Both the position numbers and the translations under genes were made by a program. 64,000 bases of DNA from Crossiella cryophila (lineage in GTDB: Bacteria; Actinomycetota; Actinomycetes; Mycobacteriales; Pseudonocardiaceae), in the NCBI RefSeq assembly GCF_014204915.1, contig NZ_JACHMH010000001.1:7589501-7653500 (forward strand). Direction: 5' to 3'. Below, piece after piece: positions 32,824 through 41,224 of the stretch. A model generated the notes under the pieces. It saw only the letters and a program-made list of their open reading frames with translations, searched no databases and was not told where the DNA came from. The number at the start of each line of letters is the position of its first letter. Positions within the stretch are counted from its first letter, which is position 1.

Positions 32824-34565
32824 GCCGCCTGCTCCGGAGTCAGCTGGGACTGGACGATCTCCCGGTAGGTCGGGCAGGAGTCCAGCAGTTCGTGGTGGGT
32901 GCCGTTGCCGACGATGGATCCGTTGTCCAGCACGATGATCTGGTCGGCGTCCAGGATGGTGGACACCCGTTGCGCCACCACCAGCACGGCCGCCTGCCCG
33001 GTGTGCGGGCGCAGTGCGGCCCGCAGCCGGGCGTCGGTGGCCAGGTCCAGTGCGGAGAAGGAGTCGTCGAACAGGTAGATCTCCGGTTTCCGCACCAGGG
33101 CACGGGCGATGGACAGGCGTTGCCGCTGCCCGCCGGAGACGTTGGTGCCGCCCTGGGTGATCGGCGCGTCCAGCCCGCCGGGCATGTCCGTGACGAAGTC
33201 CTTGGCCTGGGCGATCTCCAATGCCTGCCACAGTTCCGCGTCGGTGGCCTCCGGATTGCCGTAGCGCAGGTTGCCCGCCACGGTGCCGGTGAACAGGTAG
33301 GGCCGTTGCGGCACAAGGCCGATCCGCTCCCAGAGCAGTTCCGGCGCGGCCTCGCGCACGTCCACCCCGTCCACCAGCACCGCGCCCGCGGTCACATCGA
33401 CCAGGCGCGGGATGAGGGAGAGCAGGGTGGTCTTGCCCGCGCCGGTGCTGCCGATGATCGCGGTGGTCTGCCCGGCCCGCGCGCGGAAGGACACGTTGTG
33501 CAGCACGGGTTCGGCGGCGCCGGGGTAGCGGAACTCGACGTCCCGGAACTCCAGTTCGCCGTGCCCGCGCAACTCGCGCACCGGGTGCTCCGGTGGCCGC
33601 ACCGAGGGTTGCGTGTCCAGCACCTCGTTGATCCGCTCCGCGCACACCGCGGCGCGCGGGATCAGGGTGGCGATGAAGGTGGCCATCATCACCGCCATCA
33701 GGATCTGCAGCAGGTAGTTGAGGAAGGCGGTCAGCGCGCCGATCTGCATCTGCCCCAGGTCCACCCGGTCAGCGCCGAACCACAGCACGGCCACGCTGGA
33801 GGCGTTGAGCACCAGGATGACCACCGGGAACAGCAGCGCCTGCACCCGGCCGACCCGCAGCGCGGTGTCGGTGAGCGCGTCGTTGGCCGCGGCGAACCGC
33901 TTGGTCTCACCCGGTTCGCGGACGAAGGCACGCACCACCCTGACCCCGGTGAGCTGCTCCCGCAGCACCCGGTTGACCTGGTCGATGCGGTCCTGCATCT
34001 TGCGGAACTGCGGCACCGTGCGGGCCACGATCAGGCCGATCGCGATCACCAGCACCGGCACGCAGACCAGCAGCAGCCAGGACAGGCCGAGGTCCTCGCG
34101 CAGCGCCATCACGATGCCGCCAACGCACATGATCGGCGCGGTCACCAGCATGGTGCACACCAGCACCACGATGATCTGCACCTGCTGGACATCGTTGGTG
34201 CTGCGGGTGATCAGCGAGGGCGCGCCGAAGGTGCTGACCTCGCGGGCGGAGAACTCGCCGACCCGGTGGAACACCGCGGCACGCACATCGCGGCCGAAGG
34301 CCATCGCGCAGCGGGCGCCGAAGTAGACCGCGCCGATCGAGCAGAGGATCTGAAGGAGGGTGACGGCCAGCATCCAGCCGCCGGTGGTCAGGATGTAGCC
34401 GGTGTCGCCGGTGGCGATGCCGTGGTCGATGATGTCGGCGTTCAGGCTGGGCAGGTACAGCGAGGCGATCGTGCCGATGAGTTGCAGCACGAGCACCGCC
34501 GACAGCTCCCGCGTGTACGGCCGTAGATAGGTACGTAACAGTCGGTTCAACACCGAATACCCCAC
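32820..34565 (-). CDS. ABC exporter, fused membrane and ATPase domains (first of a heterodimer)
   Basis: A 581-residue half-transporter with six helices, Walker A GSTGAGKTT and canonical signature NVSGGQRQRL. The Walker B region reads IYLFDDSFSALD, with Asp in the position of the usual catalytic Glu, and the H-loop His is replaced (VVAQRVSTI). Its own ATP site is therefore degenerate, typical of heterodimeric exporters such as BmrCD/TM287-288 in which one site is non-catalytic. GTG at 34565 or an in-frame GTG at 34553 may be the start. It is divergent from a TetR-family gene. Confidence 0.92.
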   Translation of the reverse strand: MGYSVLNRLLRTYLRPYTRELSAVLVLQLIGTIASLYLPSLNADIIDHGIATGDTGYILTTGGWMLAVTLLQILCSIGAVYFGARCAMAFGRDVRAAVFHRVGEFSAREVSTFGAPSLITRSTNDVQQVQIIVVLVCTMLVTAPIMCVGGIVMALREDLGLSWLLLVCVPVLVIAIGLIVARTVPQFRKMQDRIDQVNRVLREQLTGVRVVRAFVREPGETKRFAAANDALTDTALRVGRVQALLFPVVILVLNASSVAVLWFGADRVDLGQMQIGALTAFLNYLLQILMAVMMATFIATLIPRAAVCAERINEVLDTQPSVRPPEHPVRELRGHGELEFRDVEFRYPGAAEPVLHNVSFRARAGQTTAIIGSTGAGKTTLLSLIPRLVDVTAGAVLVDGVDVREAAPELLWERIGLVPQRPYLFTGTVAGNLRYGNPEATDAELWQALEIAQAKDFVTDMPGGLDAPITQGGTNVSGGQRQRLSIARALVRKPEIYLFDDSFSALDLATDARLRAALRPHTGQAAVLVVAQRVSTILDADQIIVLDNGSIVGNGTHHELLDSCPTYREIVQSQLTPEQAA

Positions 34566-34569
34566 AGAA

Positions 34570-34600
34570 GAAACGTTCCGTATCTTACGTTTCCAACGTA
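34570..34600. promoter_or_regulatory. TetR-type operators between the exporter and the regulator
   Basis: Overlapping inverted repeats lie in the 76-bp divergent gap: GAAACGT-N10-ACGTTTC (34570-34593) and the perfect TACGTT-TCC-AACGTA (34586-34600). Further ACGT-type half-sites continue to about 34627. The density of matched half-sites fits binding of the neighbouring TetR repressor to both promoters. Confidence 0.65.
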
Positions 34601-34641
34601 GGCTCCCCAGCTAAGAAACGCAACGTACTTAAAGGGGCAGG

Positions 34642-35259
34642 GTGAGCGAGCCGAAGTCACGCCGCCGCGGTGCCGAGCTGGAACAGGCCATCCTGGACGC
34701 GGCCTGGGCCGAGCTGAGTGAGACCGGGTACAACCGGCTCACCATCGAGGCGGTGGCCGCACGAGCCGGGACCAGCAAGCCGGTGATCTACCGCCGCTGG
34801 TCGAACCGGGCCGAACTGGTCCTGGCGGCCTGGAACCGCAGGCTGCCGGCGCGGATGGACCCCCTGCCAGCGGACACCGGGTCGCTGCGCGGCGACCTGG
34901 TCAAGATGTTCAGCGAGATCGCGCGGCGGGTCGAGGGCATGCTCAGCGAGATGCTCGCCGGGGTGATGGGCGAGACGTTCCGGCACCCGGAGATCACCGC
35001 GGTGCTGCGTGAACGCCTGCACAACTCGCCACTGGCCGAGGTGCTGACCAAGATCCTGGCCGAGGCCGCGACCAGGGGCGAGCTGGACCCGCTCGAGTTG
35101 TCCCCGCGCCTGATCCAGCTCCCGATCAACCTGGTCCGCCTGGAGGCCATCCACGGCGGCGAGAAGATCACCGACGACACCATCCACGCACTGGTGGACG
35201 AGGTCTACCTGCCGTTGTTGCGCGGGCTGGAACTCACCGCGCGGCAAACAGCGAGTTGA
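34642..35259 (+). CDS. TetR/AcrR-family regulator
   Basis: A 205-residue repressor. The HTH is EQAILDAAWAELSETGYNRLTIEAVAARAGTSKPVIYRRWSNRAELVLAAW, and the C-terminal half resembles TetR_C_16-type ligand domains (LAGVMGETFRHPEITAVLRERL). GTG at 34642 follows AAAGGGGCAG. It is divergent from the ABC exporter pair across a cluster of inverted repeats and probably derepresses efflux when a ligand binds. It converges on the next gene with a 26-bp 3' overlap. Confidence 0.9.
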   Translation: MSEPKSRRRGAELEQAILDAAWAELSETGYNRLTIEAVAARAGTSKPVIYRRWSNRAELVLAAWNRRLPARMDPLPADTGSLRGDLVKMFSEIARRVEGMLSEMLAGVMGETFRHPEITAVLRERLHNSPLAEVLTKILAEAATRGELDPLELSPRLIQLPINLVRLEAIHGGEKITDDTIHALVDEVYLPLLRGLELTARQTAS

Positions 35260-36025
35260 CCTCGCCGAAGGGCAGGCCGTCGGCCAGCGCGCCGTAGCCG
35301 CCCGAGCCCAGGAGTTCCCGCGCTGCCCGTGCGGTGGCGGCGAGCGCGGCCTGGGCGATGCCGGAACCGACGCTGACCCTGGCCACGCCCAGCTCGCCGA
35401 GCCTGGCCACGGTGGGGGCGCCGGGCATGGCCATGATGTTGAGCGGGCCGTCCAGGGCTTCGACCAGGGCGGCGATGGTGTCCTCGGCGATGACACCGGG
35501 CACGAACACGCAGTCCGCGCCGGCGGCGAAGGCGGCGTTGCCGCGGGAGATCGCCTCGGCCAGGGCTTCGGGGCCGCTGCCGCCGAGCAGGTAGACGTCG
35601 GTGCGCGCGTTGAGGACCAGGTCCGCGTTGGCCTTGCGGGCCAGCCGGATCCGGTCCGCGGCGGCGGCCGGGTCGAGCAGCGCGCCGCGTGCGGAGTCCT
35701 CGACGTTGACCCCGGCCACGCCCAGCTCGGCGAGTTCGGCGACGGTGCCGGCCAGGTCGTCGTAGCCGCCCTCGACGTCGGCGGTGACCGGGATGGACAC
35801 CGTGTCCAGGATGGCGCGGACGGCCGCGGTCATCCCGGCCCGGTCCAGGCCCTCGCCGTCCGGACGGCCGTGCGCCCAGGACACGCCCGCGCTGGTGGTG
35901 GCGATGGCCGCGGCGCCGGCGGCCTCGATGACGCGTGCGCTGGCCGGGTCCCAGGCGTTGGGCAGGACCAGCGGGCGGAGTTCGTGCAGCCGCCGGAACT
36001 CGGCGGCGTGGTGGGTTCGGCTCAC
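35234..36025 (-). CDS. Isocitrate lyase/PEP mutase superfamily protein
   Basis: A 263-residue TIM-barrel enzyme. LVLPNAWDPASARVIEAAGAAAIATTSAGVSW, PVTADVEGGYDD (metal-binding Asp/Glu), GVNVEDS and LVLNARTDVYL are hallmarks of this superfamily, which cleaves or forms C-C or P-C bonds next to a carboxylate. The CCGKQ-type catalytic loop of isocitrate lyase is not evident, so it may be an oxaloacetate hydrolase, 2,3-dimethylmalate lyase or similar enzyme. GTG at 36025 is used; an upstream extension lacks family similarity. Confidence 0.8.
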   Translation of the reverse strand: MSRTHHAAEFRRLHELRPLVLPNAWDPASARVIEAAGAAAIATTSAGVSWAHGRPDGEGLDRAGMTAAVRAILDTVSIPVTADVEGGYDDLAGTVAELAELGVAGVNVEDSARGALLDPAAAADRIRLARKANADLVLNARTDVYLLGGSGPEALAEAISRGNAAFAAGADCVFVPGVIAEDTIAALVEALDGPLNIMAMPGAPTVARLGELGVARVSVGSGIAQAALAATARAARELLGSGGYGALADGLPFGEVNSLFAAR

Positions 36026-36096
36026 TCCCCCAGCTTGTGTGCCAGGCGGGCACCTGCCTATCTTTTTCGCCTCAGCTAAAACGATGGGCAGGTCCG

Positions 36097-37050
36097 GTGG
36101 TCGCGATCGAGTTCGCCGCACAGGGTGTGGCCAGGGTGCGACTGTCCGTGTCCTGTCTGTGGGAGGTCATGGCCGGGCTGCGGATGCGACGCGGCGGCGA
36201 GGGCCGGGTGCTGCACGCCTCCTGGCTCGCGCGCACCGCGGGTCCGCCAACGGACTCCCTGCTGTGGCAACTGGTCCCGGCCGCACCGCACTACATCCCG
36301 GACTTCCTCACCCCGCCGCCGCACACCCCGGACCTGGCCACCGAACTGGCCGCACTGACCGCCACCCCGCCCGAGCTGGTGCGCGCGCACCTGGACCTGT
36401 CCGGCATCCCGAGGACCCCGGAAATCCTTGCGCTGCACGATGATCCGGCCGCCGGACTGACCAGGCTGGCCGCGGAGATCACCGGGTACTGGCAGCAGGC
36501 GCTGGCGCCGGACTGGCCGCGGATCCGGGCGCTGCTGGACCGGGAGGTCTTCCGTGGCGCGCGGGTGCTGGCCGAGCAGGGCATCGGCGCGCTGCTCAAC
36601 GACCTGCACGAGTCGGTGCGCTGGGACGGTGCGGAGCTGACCGTGGCCAACAACCACTGCCAGGCCCCGAACGTCACCGACGGCCCCGGCCTGGTGCTGA
36701 TCCCCTCGGTCTTCGTCTGGCCCTCGGTGCTCAGCATCTCCGCGGGCGAGGCCCCGCAGCTCGCCTACCCGGCCCGCGGCGTCGCGGCACTGTGGGAAAC
36801 CCCTGCCGGCCCAACGGAGAACCTGGGCGCGGTCCTCGGCCGCTCCCGGGCGAGACTGCTGACCGAGATGACCGCACCCACCTCCACCACGGAGCTGGCC
36901 CGCCGCACCGGGATGTCAGCAGGCGCGGTGTCCCAGCACCTCAACGCCTTGCGCGGCGCGGGATTGGTGGCCAGTCACCGGGTGGGCAAGGGGGTGCTGA
37001 GCGCGCGCACCGCGCTGGCCGAGGCGCTACTGGTCGGCGGCGCGGGCTGA
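36097..37050 (+). CDS. ArsR-type winged-helix regulator with DUF5937-like N-terminal domain
   Basis: A 317-residue protein. The long N-terminal domain (IEFAAQGVARVRLSVSCLWE to LVLIPSVFVWPSV) matches the actinobacterial group in which an alpha/beta domain precedes the HTH. The C-terminal HTH reads LLTEMTAPTSTTELARRTGMSAGAVSQHLNALRGAGLV. No clustered Cys metal site is visible, so a small-molecule or redox signal is more likely than metal. GTG at 36097 is inferred. It is divergent from the PEP-mutase-like gene and overlaps the convergent flavoprotein by 24 bp. Confidence 0.8.
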   Translation: MVAIEFAAQGVARVRLSVSCLWEVMAGLRMRRGGEGRVLHASWLARTAGPPTDSLLWQLVPAAPHYIPDFLTPPPHTPDLATELAALTATPPELVRAHLDLSGIPRTPEILALHDDPAAGLTRLAAEITGYWQQALAPDWPRIRALLDREVFRGARVLAEQGIGALLNDLHESVRWDGAELTVANNHCQAPNVTDGPGLVLIPSVFVWPSVLSISAGEAPQLAYPARGVAALWETPAGPTENLGAVLGRSRARLLTEMTAPTSTTELARRTGMSAGAVSQHLNALRGAGLVASHRVGKGVLSARTALAEALLVGGAG

Positions 37051-38238
37051 GGCGGCGGCGAGATAGTCGAGCGCGGCGGTCTCCTCGGTGAGCCAGCCGG
37101 TGTAGTCGACCGGGTTGGCGAAGAGCTGGGCGAACCGGTGCGCCACCTCGGGCACCCGCTGCGCGGTGTCCAAAGTGGACATGATGTGCGCCGGCGGCGG
37201 GTCGAGCAGGTCCAGGCTGAACCGGGTGGCGTGCGCGGCCCGCGCCCAGTACCGGGCGAACGCCCCGTGCATGAACTCCGCGTCGAACGGCCGATCCCCT
37301 TGCGCCACAATGGCTTCCTCGTAGCTGCGGGCGGCGTGCGCGGCCATGTTGGCGCCCTGCCCGGACAGCGGGTCGTTGGTGACCGCGGCATCCCCCATGG
37401 CCAGTACCAGCGCGCCCGAGGGCAGTGTGCCGACGGGCTGGCGGACCACCGGGGTGATCCCGCCGTGCAGGAACTCCAGCGGACCAGCGGGCTCGGTGCC
37501 GTCCAGAATGCCGCCCTGCCAAGGAAAATGCTCCCGCATCAACTGCTGGGCGCGGACCAGGTGCGCGTCCACGTCGGCGATGTCGTCCCAGCGGTCCAGG
37601 GGTCCGCCGGGCACCGCGAAGATCCCGGCGCCGTAGACCGGCCCGTCCACGGAGAGGATCGGCAGCCCGAAGCACTCGCCGTGCGGGCCGAGCGCGAAGC
37701 TGAGTCCGGGCGGCGGCGTGCCACCCCGCACGTACAGCACGCCGATACTGCGCTGAGGCTGGGTATGCGGCGAGAATTCAGGGTTGCGCGGGAACAGCCG
37801 GTCGAACTGCGGCCCGCGGCCCGCCGCGACCACCACCAGGTCGAACTCCCGCGCGTACGGCTCCAGATCGTCCGGGGTGACCCGGTGCAACCGGAGTTCA
37901 CCACCGCGCCGGGCGAACTCCGTCATCCAGTCCGCGACCTTGACCCGCTGGTCAACCGACTGCGCCGGCTGATCCAGCGGCGCCTGCCAGGACATGCCGG
38001 GCGCGGTGAAGGAGACGGTCTCCACCGGGATCGCGCGCTCGTCCCAGAAGTTGATGCCGAGTTCGCGCTCGCGGACCAGGGCGGGGTGGAACACGCACTG
38101 GTTGGAGACCAGCCGGCCGGCCAGGACCTCGGCCGCGGCCCGCTCGGCGACCACGGTCACCGCGTACCCGTGCCGCAGCAATCCCAGCCCCAGCACCAAA
38201 CCGGCCTGCCCGGCCCCGATGATCACGATCCGCCGCAT
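37027..38238 (-). CDS. FAD-dependent monooxygenase, styrene/indole monooxygenase (StyA) type
   Basis: A 403-residue flavoprotein. RRIVIIGAGQAGLVLGLGLL is the dinucleotide-binding motif, and GALVLAMGDAAVTNDPLSGQGANMAAHAA is the second FAD contact. VSNQCVFHPALVRERELGINFWDE resembles StyA-type epoxidases. These are usually served by a separate flavin reductase (StyB); none is adjacent, so reduced FAD may come from elsewhere. The substrate is unknown. Confidence 0.82.
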   Translation of the reverse strand: MRRIVIIGAGQAGLVLGLGLLRHGYAVTVVAERAAAEVLAGRLVSNQCVFHPALVRERELGINFWDERAIPVETVSFTAPGMSWQAPLDQPAQSVDQRVKVADWMTEFARRGGELRLHRVTPDDLEPYAREFDLVVVAAGRGPQFDRLFPRNPEFSPHTQPQRSIGVLYVRGGTPPPGLSFALGPHGECFGLPILSVDGPVYGAGIFAVPGGPLDRWDDIADVDAHLVRAQQLMREHFPWQGGILDGTEPAGPLEFLHGGITPVVRQPVGTLPSGALVLAMGDAAVTNDPLSGQGANMAAHAARSYEEAIVAQGDRPFDAEFMHGAFARYWARAAHATRFSLDLLDPPPAHIMSTLDTAQRVPEVAHRFAQLFANPVDYTGWLTEETAALDYLAAASARAADQ

Positions 38239-38327
38239 GCCCCCGAGTCAACACCCGGCCTGACCGCCTCGCCCGCGAGTGGATCATCTCTGCCCACTCG
38301 CGCCACGATCTCCGCCCCGATGGCCGA

Positions 38328-38876
38328 CTACTTCTCGCAGGCCACTCCGTCACCATCCCGGTCGAGGTGCTTGCCGTACCCGGGTTCGCCGCGATGCAGG
38401 GGCGCCGCGCCCTTGCTCTTGACCTCGTCACAGTTCTTGTAGCTCACCTGCGCCGGTTTCGTCTGCCGGGTCGGTTCCGGCGCGGGCGGCGGTTCCTGGC
38501 TGCGGGTGGTGGGCGGCGGCGGTGGCGGCGGGGCCTCGGTGGTGGTGCTGGGCTGGGATTTGTCCACTCGCAGCACCAGCCGGGTGGTGGTGGCCACCGA
38601 GGTGCCCATGCTGGTCACCGACACCACCCGCCAGTTGGTCTCCACGATCACCTGCCGCCCGTCGACGGACTCCACCCGCACATCCCGGAACCCCAGCGCC
38701 GCCAGCTCGGCCTTGGCCTCCTTGGGGTCCTTGCCGATCACCCCCGGCGGCACGATCACCCCGGCCGGGGTCTCGGCCACCGCGGACACCGTCACCGAGG
38801 TGCCGGGGGCCGTCTCGGTCCGGCCGCCGGTCAGGCCACCGATGATCGCCAACCCAAGCACGACCAGCCCCACCAC
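38328..38876 (-). CDS. Membrane-anchored PASTA-like / excalibur calcium-binding protein
   Basis: A 182-residue protein with an N-terminal membrane helix (VGLVVLGLAIIGGL), a PASTA-like segment (VPPGVIGKDPKEAKAELAALGFRDVRVES), a Pro/Thr-rich linker, and a C-terminal excalibur domain (YKNCDEVKSKGAAPLHRGEPGY..LDRDGDGVACEK) with the DxDxDGxxCE calcium loop. GTG at 38876 is the first normal start, yet the same frame stays open to about 39020 with plausible sequence (basic residues before the helix) and no ATG/GTG/TTG. The true start is therefore uncertain. Confidence 0.8.
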   Translation of the reverse strand: MVGLVVLGLAIIGGLTGGRTETAPGTSVTVSAVAETPAGVIVPPGVIGKDPKEAKAELAALGFRDVRVESVDGRQVIVETNWRVVSVTSMGTSVATTTRLVLRVDKSQPSTTTEAPPPPPPPTTRSQEPPPAPEPTRQTKPAQVSYKNCDEVKSKGAAPLHRGEPGYGKHLDRDGDGVACEK

Positions 38877-39073
38877 CCACGGCCACTTGCGTTTACGCGA
38901 CTGCCACCACGCGGCGTTACGGTCCGGGCCGGAGATCGTCGCGTTGGCGACACCGGGCCCGACCGATCGGTAGGTAGCCCTGCGGGCGGGGCGTCTCCTG
39001 GCGAACCCGCCCGCCGGGGTCGATCACTGTGGGATCGTGCCTGCGGCACATCCGAGCACCGGAGGTTCGACAC

Positions 39074-39808
39074 GTGATCCGCCGCCTGGCCGCCGTCACC
39101 CTGGCCATCGCACTGGCACTACCGCTCCCCACCGCGGGCGCGGTGGCCCCGCCCGACTACGGCGACTACGCGCTGGTCTTCGAGCGTTCCGCGGGACAGC
39201 TCTGGACCGAGGGTGTGGTGGCCAGCCAGTGGGCCTGGAAACCGCTCAACGCGGACAGGACCGAGTCCGAGATCGCCTGGGGTCACCCGAAGGAGTGGCC
39301 GCCCGGGTACGGCGAGCACTTCGTCAGGGACGGGGACTGGCTGCTGGTCAACGGCTACTTCGACCACACCAACAGCAACTTCAACACCCAGCGGGTGACC
39401 GCGGAGTCCATGGGTGACGCCAACTGCGCCGACATGCGGCCACTTCCGTCCAGTGGCGGTAGACAGCACTACGTGCGCTGGACCATCCCGACCACCGCCT
39501 ACTGCCTCTCCGCCACCGGCACCATCAAGGTCGGCGCGAACGGCGCGGTGGTGAACTTCCGGCACGAGCAGATCTGGTACCCGCCAGCGCCGTGCGCCAA
39601 CAGCTTCCTCGGCAACCAGACCTGCATCCGCCAGCACGAGCGCTGGTACGACGACAAGGGTGTGCCGTTCTCCCTGTCGCTGGAACGGGATCAGCACATC
39701 GCGCTGGGCCAGGGCATGGGATTCCGGATCCACCAGACCTACGACCGCGGCTGGCCCGCCGAACTCAAGGAGTGGCGGGCCGAGCTGCGGTACGCCTGGC
39801 GCTGGTGA
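39074..39808 (+). CDS. Secreted protein of unknown function
   Basis: A 244-residue preprotein starting at GTG 39074 with GGAGG 8 nt upstream. The signal peptide (IRRLAAVTLAIALALPLPTAGA) is followed by a mature domain rich in Trp, Tyr and His, with four Cys (DANCADM, AYCLSA, PCANSF, QTCIRQ) that could form two disulfides. I do not recognise the family. It is convergent with the methyltransferase gene, 4 bp away, and is a single gene. Confidence 0.75.
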   Translation: MIRRLAAVTLAIALALPLPTAGAVAPPDYGDYALVFERSAGQLWTEGVVASQWAWKPLNADRTESEIAWGHPKEWPPGYGEHFVRDGDWLLVNGYFDHTNSNFNTQRVTAESMGDANCADMRPLPSSGGRQHYVRWTIPTTAYCLSATGTIKVGANGAVVNFRHEQIWYPPAPCANSFLGNQTCIRQHERWYDDKGVPFSLSLERDQHIALGQGMGFRIHQTYDRGWPAELKEWRAELRYAWRW

Positions 39809-39812
39809 GGGG

Positions 39813-40643
39813 TCAGGGGCGGCGGGCGCGCACCAGGTAGGCGGCCGAGCCGTAGCGCACGCCGTCCTCGGTCAGGTGCGCGGCCAGGTCCGCCCGCACC
39901 CCCTCGACGATCCGGGCCTGGGTGTCCGGGTCCTGCTCGCGCATGATCCAGCCGAACTGCTCGGTGATGAACTCCAGCGCGTCCGGGACATCGCGGCCGA
40001 ACCACATCTGCTCGCTGACCGGGTCCACCTCGATATCGGTGAATCCGGCGGTGCTCAGCAGGTCCCTGGTCAGGTCCGGATCGGTGAGCCCGCCCGCGGT
40101 GGGCGGCGGCACCGTGGGCTCTACGCCGTTGGCGAAGGCGGTGCGGAAGACACGCATCCACTCGTTGCGCGGCATGGGCTGCCAGCTCAGCAGGGTGAGC
40201 AGGCCGCCGGGACGCAGGGCGCGGGCCAGGTTGGCGAAGGCGGCGGGGGCGTCGCCGAAGAACATCGCGCCGTGCCTGCTGACCACCCGGTCGAAGGCGT
40301 GCTCGGTGAAGGGGTGCACCTGGGCGTCGAGCTGGCCGAACACCGCGTTGGGCAGGTTCTCCCGGCCGGCGAGTTCCCTGGCCAGCGCGAGCATGGGCGC
40401 GGACAGGTCGACGCCGAGCGCCAGTCCTGATTTCGCCTGGCGGGCGGCGTCCCTGGTGACCTGACCGGCGCCGCAACCGACGTCCAGGACGGTGGAATCG
40501 GGCTCGATCGCGGCCGCGGCAAAGAAGTGCTCCCGGTAGCGGGCCACGCCCGCGTCGAAGCGGTCGGCGCGCCGGGTCCAGAACTCGCCCTGGCCGCCGT
40601 CCCAGGCTTTGAGCTGTTCGGTGTTGGACGGGTCGACTCGCAA
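39813..40643 (-). CDS. Class I SAM-dependent methyltransferase
   Basis: A 276-residue methyltransferase. Motif I is VLDVGCGAGQVTRDAAR, motif II GVDLSAPMLALARELA, and the post-motif block is VFGQLDAQVHPFTEHAFDRVVSRHGAMFFGD. The start is taken as TTG 40643, with GGAG 7 nt upstream, because longer frames run through the neighbouring gene in another phase. It lies 14 bp after the DinB-like gene, so it is third in an operon with that gene and the enolase-superfamily gene. The substrate is unknown. Confidence 0.85.
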   Translation of the reverse strand: MRVDPSNTEQLKAWDGGQGEFWTRRADRFDAGVARYREHFFAAAAIEPDSTVLDVGCGAGQVTRDAARQAKSGLALGVDLSAPMLALARELAGRENLPNAVFGQLDAQVHPFTEHAFDRVVSRHGAMFFGDAPAAFANLARALRPGGLLTLLSWQPMPRNEWMRVFRTAFANGVEPTVPPPTAGGLTDPDLTRDLLSTAGFTDIEVDPVSEQMWFGRDVPDALEFITEQFGWIMREQDPDTQARIVEGVRADLAAHLTEDGVRYGSAAYLVRARRP

Positions 40644-40657
40644 CTCAGTGCTCCATT

Positions 40658-41215
40658 TCAGACGCCGATCGCGCCATCGATCCGCTCCCGCAGGAGGTCG
40701 GCGTGTCCGTTGTGCCGGGCGTACTCCTCGACCAGGTGGATGAGCACCCAGCGCAGCGACACCGGGCCGCGCCAGCTGTCCACGCCCTCGACGTCCAGGC
40801 TGGCCGCCGCCGCGACGAACTGCCCGGCGAAGGCGACCTCGGCCCGCCAGTCCGCCCAGGCCGCCGCGATGACCGCCGGATCGGCTGTGGCGCCGTCGAA
40901 ATCGGCGTCCGGCCGGTCCGGCGTGACGTACAGCGGCGGCACGTCCTGACCGGCCAGCACCCGGCGGAACCAGCGGCGTTCCACCTCGGCCAGGTGCCGG
41001 ATGAGGCCGAGCAGGGACAGTGTGGACGGCCCTACCGATCGGTCGGCGAGCGCGCGGTCCAGGCCGGCGCACTTGAGTTCCAGGGTGGCGCGCTGGCCGT
41101 CCAGGATGCCGAGCAGCACCTCGCGTTCGGGGCCGGTGGCCGGGGCGGCCAGCCGCGGGTCGCGGTCGGCGGGGACGAACATCTCCGCACGGCGGCGCGG
41201 GCTGGCGGTGCTCAC
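40658..41215 (-). CDS. DinB/DUF664 family protein
   Basis: A 185-residue four-helix DinB-like protein. SLLGLIRHLAEVERRWFRRVLAG and LRWVLIHLVEEYARHNGHADLLRERIDG supply the three metal-binding histidines (H in IRHL, and two in the VLIHL..RHNGH region). In actinobacteria this branch includes mycothiol-dependent enzymes. It starts at a GTG 9 bp after the enolase-superfamily gene and precedes the methyltransferase. Confidence 0.88.
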   Translation of the reverse strand: MSTASPRRRAEMFVPADRDPRLAAPATGPEREVLLGILDGQRATLELKCAGLDRALADRSVGPSTLSLLGLIRHLAEVERRWFRRVLAGQDVPPLYVTPDRPDADFDGATADPAVIAAAWADWRAEVAFAGQFVAAAASLDVEGVDSWRGPVSLRWVLIHLVEEYARHNGHADLLRERIDGAIGV

Positions 41216-41224
41216 GAGCCGACC

